This document shows, piece after piece, positions 9,001 through 18,126 of a stretch of DNA of 64,000 nucleotides (the first letter of the stretch is position 1; every line of letters begins with the position of its first letter). Origin of the DNA: Pedobacter sp. HDW13. GTDB taxonomy: Bacteria; Bacteroidota; Bacteroidia; Sphingobacteriales; Sphingobacteriaceae. The stretch is taken from NCBI RefSeq assembly GCF_011303555.1, contig NZ_CP049868.1, positions 4,402,001 through 4,466,000 on the forward strand, given 5' to 3'. The position numbers were made by a program, and so were the translations under genes. The notes beneath the pieces are model-generated. The model had not been told where the DNA came from. It worked only from the letters and a program-made list of their open reading frames with translations, and made no database searches.

Positions 9001-9795
9001 ATGATTTTAAATAAAGTAGAAAAAGCGAACATTGAACCACGAATTACTTTAATAGGTGCAGGTCCTGGCGACCCGGATTTATTTAGTTTAAAAGGTGTAA
9101 AAGCATTAAAAACAGCCGATGTTGTTTTGTACGATGCAAATGTGAATGAAGCTTTACTATGTTATGCGCCAGATGGTATTCCGAAAGTTTATGTGGGTAA
9201 ACGCAGCGATGATGAAGATTTCTCGCAAGAGGCTGTTAATAAACTGATTGTTGATTACGCTTTAAACTATGGTCATGTGGTGCGTTTAAAAAGCGGCGAT
9301 CCGTTTTTCTTTGCCAAAGGTTACGAAGAAATCGATGCGGCAGAATCTTATAGCATCCCAACCGAAATTATTCCTGGTATTTCGAGTGCTACAGGTGCAC
9401 CAAGTTTACAAAAGATCCCGATGATTTATAAAGATCTGAGCGAGAGCTTTTGGGCGGTAACCGGAACCAATTCGAGAGGCGAAATTTCTGAAGATTTATA
9501 CATTGCTGCTAAAACCAAAGCTACCATCGTAGTTTTAAACGGAATTGAGAAGGTAAAAGAAATCGCAGCTATATTTCAGGCCGAAAATAAAAACCTTTTA
9601 CCGGTGGCTGTAATCCAGAACGGATCTACCCCACAAGAGAAAATTGCAGTAGGTATAGTTGATACCATTGCCGAAATTGTTGAAGATAAAAAAATAACTG
9701 CGCCTGCCTTATTGGTTTTTGGTGATGTGGTTTCCTTGCACCCACAGTTTCAACCCATCCGCGATTTCTACGAAATTATGGCGGAAGAGTACTAA
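9001..9795 (+). CDS. CobA/SUMT-like methyltransferase paralogue with altered active-site residues
   Basis: 264 aa, clearly homologous to the cobA product at 1318 and keeping the GAGPGDPD start. Several family-invariant positions differ: VRLKGGDPFVFGRG is VRLKSGDPFFFAKG here, IPVTHRG is IPMIYKD, and VVLMG is VVLNG. Two arginines expected to contact the uroporphyrinogen carboxylates are both lysine. The fold and part of the SAM site are kept, so it may be a slower or specialised tetrapyrrole methyltransferase or a non-catalytic homologue. It is not in the sulfate operon, has its own upstream region, and is followed by a terminator at 9833. Confidence 0.85.
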   Translation: MILNKVEKANIEPRITLIGAGPGDPDLFSLKGVKALKTADVVLYDANVNEALLCYAPDGIPKVYVGKRSDDEDFSQEAVNKLIVDYALNYGHVVRLKSGDPFFFAKGYEEIDAAESYSIPTEIIPGISSATGAPSLQKIPMIYKDLSESFWAVTGTNSRGEISEDLYIAAKTKATIVVLNGIEKVKEIAAIFQAENKNLLPVAVIQNGSTPQEKIAVGIVDTIAEIVEDKKITAPALLVFGDVVSLHPQFQPIRDFYEIMAEEY

Positions 9796-9832
9796 GATAT
9801 TTTTGAACCAAAAATATATTTGTTTTGTTGTT

Positions 9833-9865
9833 AAAAACCGCGTGGGCGAGCCAGGCGGTTTTTTT
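9833..9865 (+). terminator. Rho-independent terminator after the second cobA-like gene
   Basis: AAAAACCGC pairs with GCGGTTTTT around a GC-rich loop and is followed by a T run, 38 nt past the stop codon. Confidence 0.75.
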
Positions 9866-10335
9866 GTTTATGTATGCCTTAGCGTACATCTGCACAATCA
9901 GCGGGAAACTATTTGAAAATTGTCCGGCAGATTTAAGGAGATCATCGCAGATTAAATTCATGTATCGACTCTGCTTGTTGATTTGACTAGACTCGATCTC
10001 AGCGTACATCTGCGTAATCAGTTGAAACTATTTAGAAATTGCCCCACAGATTTAAAAAGATCACCTCAGATTAAACACCTGTTTCCCAATTTTTTCAATA
10101 GCTAAATTTGCTTGCTAAGCCTGGTTTGAAAGCTTCATTTTTTCGTTAGAAAGTCTCCGTGTATAATTGCGTAATCAGCAGAAAAATACCTAAAGCATTG
10201 CCGTTCAGCGTCAAAATCAATCCCCTGATCAGAAAATACCTGACCGCTAAATATTCAACTAAAAATATAATTTCCATTATTTGCAATGCTCAAAACAATT
10301 AGTAACTTACTTAGGTTATCTACACCAAATATTTG
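9866..10335. repeat. Intergenic region with two ~75-bp imperfect direct repeats
   Basis: Copies begin at 9881 and 10001, exactly 120 nt apart (agcgtacatctgc, then aatcag, gaaactattt, cagattta, agatca, cagattaaa). A fragment of the same word (gcgtaatcagcagaaa) recurs near 10168-10185. No ORF is visible. The rest, to the glgA start, is AT-rich with no recognised element. Two diverged copies without conserved spacers do not make a CRISPR array. Confidence 0.6.
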
Positions 10336-11748
10336 ATGGAAATTATACATATAAGCGCCGAGTGTTACCCTATTGCAAAAGTTGGTGGTTTAGCCGATGT
10401 AGTAGGGGCCTTACCCAAGTATCAAAATAAATTAGGCCACATTGCCAAGGTGGTTGTTCCTGCGTACGACACTAAATTCATCCGCGAAAGCGAATTTGAG
10501 GTAACATACGATGCCTGGTCTAACTACGGCAATCATCATTTTCAGTACCGCATCTTAAAAGAAAAAACGAATAAACTGGGTTTCGATGTTTATGTAATCC
10601 ACATCAAAGGCCTTACCGACAGACCGAATGTATACGGTTATGGCGATGATACCGAGCGTTTTGTTGCTTTTCAGATTGCTACCTTAGATTGGATAGCACA
10701 ATGGGAACATCGGCCAGATGTAATCCATTGCCACGATCACCATACCGGTTTAATTCCTTTTATGGCATCGAACTGCTTAAAATACGAAAGTATTAAACAT
10801 GTACCTACAGTTTTAACCATTCATAACGCACAATACCAGGGACAGTTTGGTTGGGATAAATTATATTACCTGCCAGCATTCGATTTGTGGAAAGGTGGCT
10901 TGTTGGGCTGGGAAGATGCCATTAACCCTTTGGCTTCGGCCATAAAATGTGCCTGGCGGGTAACTACGGTTTCGCCAAGTTACCTCGAAGAAATGATGAA
11001 CAATGCCCGTGGCCTCGAAAGTTTGTTGAGGCAGGAGCGCTGGAAATCGGTAGGGATTTTAAACGGTATTGATAGTGAGGTTTGGAACCCGGAAACAGAC
11101 CCCATGCTGGGCAAAGGTTACAACATAAAAACAGTAGAAGCCGGTAAACTGGCAAACAAAACCGCCCTGTGCAATGTTTTTCAGTTAGATGCCGCTAAAC
11201 CCCTCTTTACTTTTATTGGCCGACTGGTTGATGAAAAAGGAGCCGATTTACTGCCTGATATATTTTACACTGCTTTGCAGCAGCATGGCGATAACATTAA
11301 TATATTGGTTTTAGGATCGGGCGACAGTTGGGTAGAAGGCCGGCTAAATCAGTTAAAAGATATTTTTCCTGGTAAGTATAATGCTTATATTGGCTATAAC
11401 GAGCAGGTTTCGCACGAAATATACGCCAGTGCCGATTTTCTGATCATGCCTTCGCGCGTTGAGCCTTGTGGTTTAAACCAGTTGTATGCATTAAGATATG
11501 GCACAGTGCCCATGGTGCGCCGCATAGGCGGGTTAAAAGATACCGTAATTGATATTGGCGATGGAGGTTTCGGTATTTGTCACGACCAGACCAGCATATG
11601 GGATGTTACCCATGCCATTAACAGGGCCGTAGAGCTGTATAACGATAAAAAAGCTTTTAAAGCAGTGCGTAAAACAATGATGAAGTTAGACCATTCGTGG
11701 GATAATGCCGCATTAAATTATATAGAATTGTACCAAATATTAAATTAA
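10336..11748 (+). CDS. glgA: Glycogen synthase (ADP-glucose type, GT5)
   Basis: Transfers glucose from ADP-glucose to glycogen in the cytoplasm. The 470-aa protein begins with the GT5 hallmark KVGGLADV (residues 15-22), which binds ADP-glucose. It has HCHDHHTG in the N-terminal domain, and the C-terminal domain carries FIGRLVDEKGADLL and PSRVEPCGLNQLYALRYG, the nucleotide-binding and catalytic-Glu regions. An in-frame TTG three bases upstream is possible, but ATG 10336 fits the family start. It is followed after 8 nt by glgC, which makes its substrate, so the two form an operon. Confidence 0.95.
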   Translation: MEIIHISAECYPIAKVGGLADVVGALPKYQNKLGHIAKVVVPAYDTKFIRESEFEVTYDAWSNYGNHHFQYRILKEKTNKLGFDVYVIHIKGLTDRPNVYGYGDDTERFVAFQIATLDWIAQWEHRPDVIHCHDHHTGLIPFMASNCLKYESIKHVPTVLTIHNAQYQGQFGWDKLYYLPAFDLWKGGLLGWEDAINPLASAIKCAWRVTTVSPSYLEEMMNNARGLESLLRQERWKSVGILNGIDSEVWNPETDPMLGKGYNIKTVEAGKLANKTALCNVFQLDAAKPLFTFIGRLVDEKGADLLPDIFYTALQQHGDNINILVLGSGDSWVEGRLNQLKDIFPGKYNAYIGYNEQVSHEIYASADFLIMPSRVEPCGLNQLYALRYGTVPMVRRIGGLKDTVIDIGDGGFGICHDQTSIWDVTHAINRAVELYNDKKAFKAVRKTMMKLDHSWDNAALNYIELYQILN

Positions 11749-11756
11749 GCTTAAAC

Positions 11757-13025
11757 ATGACTGACAAAGTTTTAGGCGTTATCCTTGGCGGTGGCCAGGG
11801 CTCTAGATTATCGCCACTTACACAAACACGTTCTAAACCGGCAGTTCCAATTGCAGGGAAGTATCGGTTGGTAGACATTCCGATTTCTAACTGCCTTAAC
11901 TCAGGCATCCACCGTATGTTTGTGCTTACACAGTTTAATTCGGCATCGTTAAATAAGCACATTAAAAACACTTATCACTTTAGTCATTTCAGTAAGGCTT
12001 TTGTCGATATTCTGGCAGCAGAGCAAACGGTACAAAATGCAGGTTGGTTTCAGGGTACTGCCGATGCTGTACGTCAGTGTATGCACCACATTGTTTCACA
12101 CGAGTTCGATTATATTTTAATCCTTTCTGGCGATCAGTTATACCAGATGGATTTTAAAGATATGATTGAGAAGCACATTGAAGCCAATGCCGAAATTACC
12201 ATTGCCACCATCCCGGTTACGGCCAAAGATGCTACCGATTTTGGTATTTTGAAAACCGATGAAGAAAATATGATCACTTCTTTTATCGAAAAACCAAAAA
12301 CCGGACTGGATGAATGGATTTCTGACACAGGTGAAGAGATGCAAGGCGAAGGCCGTAATTTTCTGGCCTCGATGGGGATTTATGTTTTCAACCGCGAATA
12401 CCTGATCAATATCTTAAACGAAAACGAAGAAGAAAAAGATTTTGGTAAAGAAATTTTGCCGCGTGCCATTACCCAAAGCAGGGTTTTGAGTTATCAGTAC
12501 GAAGGTTATTGGACTGATATTGGTAACATTTCGTCGTTTTTTGAAGCCAATTTAGGATTGACCGACGAAATTCCTAAATTTAATATGTTCGATAGTAACC
12601 ATGCTATTTTTACCAGGGCACGGATGTTGCCACCTTCTAAAATTTCGGGTACCACTTTAGATAAAACCATTATTGCCGAAGGCTGTATTGTACAGGCCAG
12701 TAAAGTAGAACATGCTGTTTTGGGTATCAGATCGAGAATTGGAAAAGATACCATAATTACCAACTCCTACATTATGGGTAGCGACAGGTATCAAACTTTC
12801 GAAGAAATACAGGAGGAAACGAGCAAAGGAAATTCGTTAATTGGTATTGGCGACAGGTGTTACATTAACAATGCCATTATCGATAAAAACTGCCGCATTG
12901 GTAACGATGTAAAAATTAATGGCGGTGAACATTTAGAAGATGGCGATTTTGAACTCTATGCCGTTAAAGATGGTATAGTGGTAATTAAAAAAGGAGTGGT
13001 TTTGCCTAGCGGAACCGTAATTTAG
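11757..13025 (+). CDS. glgC: Glucose-1-phosphate adenylyltransferase
   Basis: Makes ADP-glucose from ATP and glucose-1-phosphate, the committed step of glycogen synthesis. The 422-aa protein has the nucleotidyltransferase start GGGQGSRLSPLTQTRSKPA, then VDIPISNCLNSG, the LSGDQLYQMDF metal/substrate region, SFIEKPK and YWTDIG. The C-terminal third is a left-handed beta-helix with hexapeptide-type repeats (IAEGCIV, VLGIRSRIG, INNAIIDKNCRIG). Length matches bacterial GlgC. It lies directly behind glgA and is closed by a strong terminator. Confidence 0.95.
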   Translation: MTDKVLGVILGGGQGSRLSPLTQTRSKPAVPIAGKYRLVDIPISNCLNSGIHRMFVLTQFNSASLNKHIKNTYHFSHFSKAFVDILAAEQTVQNAGWFQGTADAVRQCMHHIVSHEFDYILILSGDQLYQMDFKDMIEKHIEANAEITIATIPVTAKDATDFGILKTDEENMITSFIEKPKTGLDEWISDTGEEMQGEGRNFLASMGIYVFNREYLINILNENEEEKDFGKEILPRAITQSRVLSYQYEGYWTDIGNISSFFEANLGLTDEIPKFNMFDSNHAIFTRARMLPPSKISGTTLDKTIIAEGCIVQASKVEHAVLGIRSRIGKDTIITNSYIMGSDRYQTFEEIQEETSKGNSLIGIGDRCYINNAIIDKNCRIGNDVKINGGEHLEDGDFELYAVKDGIVVIKKGVVLPSGTVI

Positions 13026-13048
13026 TAATCATTAATCATTAACTATAG

Positions 13049-13080
13049 GCCAGCCCGGATTTATCCAGGCTGGCTTTTTT
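13049..13080 (+). terminator. Rho-independent terminator after glgC
   Basis: GCCAGCC (13049-13055) pairs with GGCTGGC (13068-13074), followed by six Ts; it closes the glgA-glgC operon. Confidence 0.85.
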
Positions 13081-13248
13081 ATTTTAAGAATTTATTCCTC
13101 TTTGTTTTTTAGAAGTAGATGAGTAGTATTTCTGCTTGCTGTTTCATTCCTTACTGCACGCTTGATAGCTGCTGAAACAGCTTTTTTATATTCCTGCCAA
13201 CATTTTTGGTATAGGCTTGTTAATTTATAAACACATAAAAAACAGCTT

Positions 13249-15033
13249 ATGCCCGAACAGCATTTATATCAAACCGGAATAATAGGAAATTGCGCTTTTT
13301 TAGCCCACGTAAATAAAAACACCGATATATCATGGCTTTGCTGGCCACGTTTTGATAGTTCTTTCGTTTTCGGAAGTTTATTGGATAATGAAAAAGGAGG
13401 GGAGTTCTCCATTCGGCCGCAAGGCGAATTTTCATCTAACCAGTACTATGTCGAAAATACCAATGTATTGCGTACCGAAATTACAGCCGAAGATGGTGCA
13501 TACCGGGTTACCGATTTTGCCCCGCGCTTTCACCTATACGAAAGGTATTTTAAGCCTTTAATGTTGATCCGCAAAATAGAACCCTTAAGCGGAAATCCAA
13601 GGATAACAATCAAATGTAAACCAGTTTGCAATTATGGTAAAAATGCGATGACGGTGAGTCGCGGGAGCAACCACATAGATTATTCAGGTTGCGATGAAAA
13701 TATCCGTTTAAGTACGAATGTTTCATTAACTTATATTCTTGATGAGAAAGCATTTGTGCTTAACGAGGCCAAATATCTGGTAATGACTTACGGACAGGAC
13801 CTGGAAGCACCAATTGTAAGTACCGCAGAAAATTTCCTGCGCGAAACGGTTGCTTACTGGCGATTGTGGATTAAACACTCTTCCATAGCTGGCTTTTACC
13901 AGCCTTTCGTTATCCGTTCAGCCCTGGTGCTTAAAATCCATCAGTACGAAGATACCGGAGCAATAATTGCCGCCAGTACAACCAGTTTGCCCGAATCGCC
14001 GGGGAGCACCCGTAACTGGGATTACCGCTATTGCTGGCTGCGCGATTCGCACTATGTCCTTACCTCACTCAACCACATCGGTCACTTCGAAGAAATGGAG
14101 AAGTACTTTAATTACCTTTCCGATATTTCGCATGCAGAAGATACACGTTACCAACCACTGTATGGCATTGCCGGCGAAAGGAAAATTACCGAAAGGACAT
14201 TAGATCATCTGGAAGGTTATAAAGGCGAGCAACCCATCAGAATTGGAAATCAGGCTTACGAACACATTCAGAACGATATTTATGGTCAGGTTTTAATTTC
14301 AATGCTGCCGTTGTATACCGATCACCGCTTTGTATTTTCCGAACGGAGCGACTCGGTAAAATGGATAGAAAGTGTTTTATCTAAAATTGAAAGTACCATT
14401 GATGAAAAGGACGCAGGGATTTGGGAATTCAGGAACATTGCCAATGTGCATTGCTACAGTAACCTGTTTCAATGGGCAGGGGCGCAGGCAGCCCTAAAAA
14501 TGGCCAAAACCATTGGCAACAAGAATTTCGAATACCGGGCACAAATTTTAATTGATAAAGCTGCAGCACATATCGAAGCTTGCTACGATCCGGAAAGGAA
14601 GGTGTACACCAATGCCGTGGGCAGCACACATTTGGATGCCAGTACACTGCAACTGATTATGATGAATTACCTCGACCCTGCATCTGATAAAGCCAAAGAT
14701 CATTTAAAAGCATTGGAAGCAGAGCTTAAAACCGAAGATGGTTTATTTTATCGTTATCTGCATGCCGATGATTTTGGAAAACCTAAAACTACTTTCTTAA
14801 TCTGCGCATTTTGGTATGTAGAGGCGCTGGCCTGCGTTGGCCGAACGGACGAAGCCATTAAAGAATTTGAAAATATCATTAAATACTGTAATCATTTATT
14901 GCTTTTTAGCGAAGATGTAGATGCCAAAACTGGTAGCCAATGGGGTAATTTTCCTCAGGCTTATAGTCATGTGGGGTTAATGAACGCCGCCTACCGCATT
15001 GCAATTAAGCTGGATAGGCCGATATTTTTATAA
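13249..15033 (+). CDS. Glycoside hydrolase family 15 protein (glucoamylase- or trehalase-like)
   Basis: 594 aa. The N-terminal ~220 residues match the beta-sandwich found before bacterial GH15 domains (IGNCAFLAHV, ISWLCWPRFDS). The (alpha/alpha)6 domain follows with SLPESPGSTRNWDYRYCWLRDS, the substrate-binding signature, and QNDIYGQVL. The later WEFR and SQWGNFPQAYSHVGLMNAA hold likely catalytic-acid regions. No signal peptide is seen, so it acts in the cytoplasm. Next to glgAC it could trim glycogen; next to the convergent trehalose synthase it could be a GH15 trehalase. Sequence alone does not settle which. ATG 13249 is the only sensible start. Confidence 0.88.
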   Translation: MPEQHLYQTGIIGNCAFLAHVNKNTDISWLCWPRFDSSFVFGSLLDNEKGGEFSIRPQGEFSSNQYYVENTNVLRTEITAEDGAYRVTDFAPRFHLYERYFKPLMLIRKIEPLSGNPRITIKCKPVCNYGKNAMTVSRGSNHIDYSGCDENIRLSTNVSLTYILDEKAFVLNEAKYLVMTYGQDLEAPIVSTAENFLRETVAYWRLWIKHSSIAGFYQPFVIRSALVLKIHQYEDTGAIIAASTTSLPESPGSTRNWDYRYCWLRDSHYVLTSLNHIGHFEEMEKYFNYLSDISHAEDTRYQPLYGIAGERKITERTLDHLEGYKGEQPIRIGNQAYEHIQNDIYGQVLISMLPLYTDHRFVFSERSDSVKWIESVLSKIESTIDEKDAGIWEFRNIANVHCYSNLFQWAGAQAALKMAKTIGNKNFEYRAQILIDKAAAHIEACYDPERKVYTNAVGSTHLDASTLQLIMMNYLDPASDKAKDHLKALEAELKTEDGLFYRYLHADDFGKPKTTFLICAFWYVEALACVGRTDEAIKEFENIIKYCNHLLLFSEDVDAKTGSQWGNFPQAYSHVGLMNAAYRIAIKLDRPIFL

Positions 15034-15480
15034 TAATGTGGATTATAAATCCACAGTTACGAGGTCGGGATTACAAATCCCGACCAACCTATGGTTTTTG
15101 GGAAACAAGATTAGCTTGTCATCCTGAGCCTGTCGAAGGACGGATTAAATCTTTTTAAAGGGGAAAACCCAGAATGGGATTATTAATCGGCCAACTTCTT
15201 GATCGTCATTCCCAGCTTGACTGGGAATCTTAATGCTGTAGCTATTCATTTATTTCGCTTTAAGATTCCCGTTTTCACGGGAATGACGGGTTTGTGTAGC
15301 CGGATCAAATCATTTTAAATCTTTTCAAAGGGGAAATCCAGGATGGGATTATTAATCGACCCACCACTTGATCGTCATTCCCAACTTGACTGGGAATCCT
15401 AATGCCTTAGCTACACATTTATTTTGCTTTAAGATTCCCGTTTTCACGGGAATGACCGGATTGCATACCGAACCAACGTT
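15034..15480. repeat. Palindrome nest: two hairpins plus a tandem ~160-bp palindromic element
   Basis: After the GH15 stop come two perfect hairpins, GTGGATT/AATCCAC (15038-15054) and GGTCGGGATT/AATCCCGACC (15063-15085). Then comes a unit at 15142-15301 that is repeated in tandem with some divergence at 15302-15460. Each unit holds a large inverted repeat, CGTCATTCCC...GGGAATGACG (15204-15288, and 15373-15457 with one change), whose arms are themselves hairpins (attcccagcttgactgggaat). A catcctgagcctgtcgaagg fragment lies near 15120. There is no coding potential. It may end transcription from both convergent genes. Confidence 0.75.
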
Positions 15481-15770
15481 TAATTATTGTGGCAACTTTT
15501 GCGCACATAAGAAAAACCGCCACAAAGTTGTGACAATTTTTTTTGTGACAATTTTTTCGGTCACAAAAAAAAATGTCACAAAAGTTTTAAATGGTTAAAA
15601 TAAAATATTAATAAGGCATTTATCCTCGGTTAGTATCTCCATCTATAGAAATAAGGGAGTATCGTTTTGCAGATAGGGCTACTGTAGGTATGTTAATCCG
15701 TGGTTGTCGGTGATGACACCGATAGCTAGTGTAAAATGATGTTCCGAACAATATGGTGTACACCGATCGG
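15481..15770 (+). repeat. Composite hairpin element, copy 1 (matches 45640-45897 in inverted orientation)
   Basis: TTGTGGC...GCCACAA forms one hairpin. It is followed by a ~22-bp near-perfect stem built from TTGTGACA, an A/T run and GTGAC on one side, and GTCAC, an A run and TGTCACAA on the other (about 15528-15586). Homology to copy 2 runs from TAATTATTGTGGCAAC to about 15652 (CGGTT-GT-TCTCCATC-AAATAA). Both copies then carry a TCGGTG-4 nt-CACCGA hairpin (here 15707-15722). No ORF. It lies between convergent genes. Confidence 0.7.
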
Positions 15771-15777
15771 TAAAAGA

Positions 15778-17967
15778 TTAACCCCGCTCCACAAATTCTT
15801 CCTTAACTAAACTCCACAATAATTTCCTCACCTCTTTATAATCGTTAAGGTAATATTTGGCTTCTGATATGTTATTGCCAACCTTAATCGTAAAAGCATC
15901 ATCAGGTAAGGCCTTAAAAATATCTTCATCTGTATGGTCATCACCCAGCGCCAGTATAAAATCCGGATGTTTATTGTAAAGCCAGTTTAAAGCGGCTTTC
16001 CCTTTATTTACCTCCATATTTTTAAACTCAATAACCTTGTTGCCCGGCATCAGCTGCAAACCTTTATCGGCTGCTAAAATTTTTAAATGGCTCACAATTT
16101 CATTCGCCCGCAATTCGCCCAACCCTTCATCCGCTTTGCGATAATGCCAAACCAGCGAATAACTTTTTTCTTCAATAAAAGAACCGGGCGTTCTATCGAT
16201 ATAGGTTTCTAAAATGGCTTTCATCTCCTGCTTCCATTGGTCGGTTAAAAGGGGCAGGCAATTCCATTTATCGCCTTGTGTTTTTTGCCAGGCACCATGT
16301 TCGGCAATCATATCTACCTTTAAATGTCCGAACCATTTTTCCAGTGTTTCATTTCTTCTTCCACTTATAATTACCACTTTATTGGCTTCATCGCCGGTTA
16401 GTTTTTTAATCAGTTCATACAGTTCCTCATCTGGCGATGCATCATCTATATTTCCGGTAAAATCAACCAGGGTTCCGTCGTAATCGAGAAATAAAACACG
16501 ATTGGCTGTTTGCTGGTAATGCCTGGTAATATTTTCGTTGATCAGGTTTACTGCGTGTTTGGTTAATAATGATTGTTGCGAATTTTTCACTTCGTTTAGT
16601 CTTAAAATAAAATTATTGACCCAATGTTTAACATTAAATTTTTGTACAATACCCCGCATGGCTTTCATGCGGGTTTGTTGTTCTGCTAAAGGCATTTTTA
16701 AGGCCAGAACAATGGCCTCCATAATATCGCCTATGTTATTGGGGTTTACAATTACTGCATCGGTTAATTCTTTCGAAGCACCTGCCATTTCGCTCAGAAT
16801 AAGCACACCATCATTGTTTTGCCTGCTGGCCACGTATTCTTTGCTCACCAGGTTCATGCCATCGCGCATGGGGGTAACCAGGCAGATATCGGCAGATGCA
16901 TATAGTGCCGAAAGTACTTCGATAGGGAAAGAGCGGTAAAAATAATTAACCGGAATCCAGTTAATAGAACGGTAACGGGCGTTCAGGTTACCTACAAACT
17001 GATCGATTTGCTCCTTTAAATCGCGATATTGCGGAACAGTATCGCGCGAGGGCACTACCACCATATACAGCTCTATTTTTCCAATGTATTCGGGATGCAA
17101 TTGCAGCAAGAGATCGAGTGCTTTTAACCGTTCTAAAATCCCTTTGCTATAGTCGAGCCGGTCGATAGAAAGAATCAGTTTAACATCTTCTTTACCCTTG
17201 CGGAAATATTCGATTTCTTTTTGAACTTCATCGCGCGAGGTTAGTTCAGAAAATTTATTGAAATCAATGCCCATCGGAAAGGCCTCAACTACAATTTGCC
17301 TTTCGTTGCTGTTTAAGATGTTGGCCGATGAGTTTACCGGAAGTAACCGGGTGGCTGTGCTTAAAAAATGGCGTACATCGTCGTAGGTGTGGAAACCGAT
17401 TAGATCGGAACCGAGCATACCATTTAAAAGTTCGTCCCGCCAGGGAATCAACCTGAATATTTCGTAAGAGGGGAAGGGGATATGCTGAAAAAAACCAATG
17501 GTTGATTGCGGTAAATGCTTACGCAATATGCCTGGTAAAAGTAATAATTGGTAATCCTGTATCCATATTTTATCTTTTTTAGCAAGTACTTTTAAAGCTG
17601 CAGTAGCAAATTTATGATTAACAGACTGGTAACAATCCCAATAACTTTGTTCGTAATGGGCGTAAGTAACCAGGTAATGAAAAACCGGCCATAAAACTTC
17701 GTTCGAAAAGCCTTCGTAATAAAGGTTAATTTCATCTTGTGTAAGAAATACGGGGTAGAGGTTAAGTTTGGCAAGTTTAGCTGTTACTACTTGTTGCCGT
17801 TCTTCTGGCACTTCAATTCCGGGCCAACCAATCCATATGGAATTGCCCGATTTATAAACGTCGCCAAGCCCGGTGGCCAGGCCACCCTCGCTTGGGATAA
17901 ACGTGTACTCATCATTTTCTTCAATAATCTTAACGGGTAGTCTGTTCGATATTATAACTGTCTTCAT
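15778..17967 (-). CDS. otsAB: Bifunctional trehalose-6-phosphate synthase / trehalose-6-phosphatase
   Basis: Makes trehalose-6-P from UDP-glucose and glucose-6-P, then dephosphorylates it, in one 729-aa cytosolic protein. Residues 1-~470 are a GT20 synthase: the N-terminal IISNRLPV and the glycine-rich GGLATGL loop, WIQDYQLLLLP, IGFFQHIPFPS, LDYSKGI and RDGMNLVSKEYVASR. Residues ~490-729 are a HAD phosphatase with FLDYDGTLVDF (nucleophile DxDGT), IISGR and LGDDHTDEDIFK. It follows the kinase gene at 18127 on the same strand with ~160 nt between. It is a stress-protectant gene facing the GH15 gene tail to tail. Confidence 0.93.
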   Translation of the reverse strand: MKTVIISNRLPVKIIEENDEYTFIPSEGGLATGLGDVYKSGNSIWIGWPGIEVPEERQQVVTAKLAKLNLYPVFLTQDEINLYYEGFSNEVLWPVFHYLVTYAHYEQSYWDCYQSVNHKFATAALKVLAKKDKIWIQDYQLLLLPGILRKHLPQSTIGFFQHIPFPSYEIFRLIPWRDELLNGMLGSDLIGFHTYDDVRHFLSTATRLLPVNSSANILNSNERQIVVEAFPMGIDFNKFSELTSRDEVQKEIEYFRKGKEDVKLILSIDRLDYSKGILERLKALDLLLQLHPEYIGKIELYMVVVPSRDTVPQYRDLKEQIDQFVGNLNARYRSINWIPVNYFYRSFPIEVLSALYASADICLVTPMRDGMNLVSKEYVASRQNNDGVLILSEMAGASKELTDAVIVNPNNIGDIMEAIVLALKMPLAEQQTRMKAMRGIVQKFNVKHWVNNFILRLNEVKNSQQSLLTKHAVNLINENITRHYQQTANRVLFLDYDGTLVDFTGNIDDASPDEELYELIKKLTGDEANKVVIISGRRNETLEKWFGHLKVDMIAEHGAWQKTQGDKWNCLPLLTDQWKQEMKAILETYIDRTPGSFIEEKSYSLVWHYRKADEGLGELRANEIVSHLKILAADKGLQLMPGNKVIEFKNMEVNKGKAALNWLYNKHPDFILALGDDHTDEDIFKALPDDAFTIKVGNNISEAKYYLNDYKEVRKLLWSLVKEEFVERG

Positions 17968-18126
17968 GCTTATATTTAATGTATCTACATTAATAAAGCC
18001 CGTTAAACTGTTTTTGTTTGAATTTTTAGGTTAAAAAACATTCAGATGATTGAGCGAAATATGATTATTGGCGTTGCTTTTGAAAATTAACTGCTGTTGT
18101 TGCACTATAGCTACAGTTTCGGTTGT

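Noticed and set aside
9881..10190. Direct repeats considered as a CRISPR array
   Set aside because: Only two full, diverged copies, no constant repeat, no regular unique spacers and no cas genes.
15481..15770. Composite element considered as an insertion sequence
   Set aside because: No transposase-sized open frame and no clear target-site duplication; at most a non-autonomous element.
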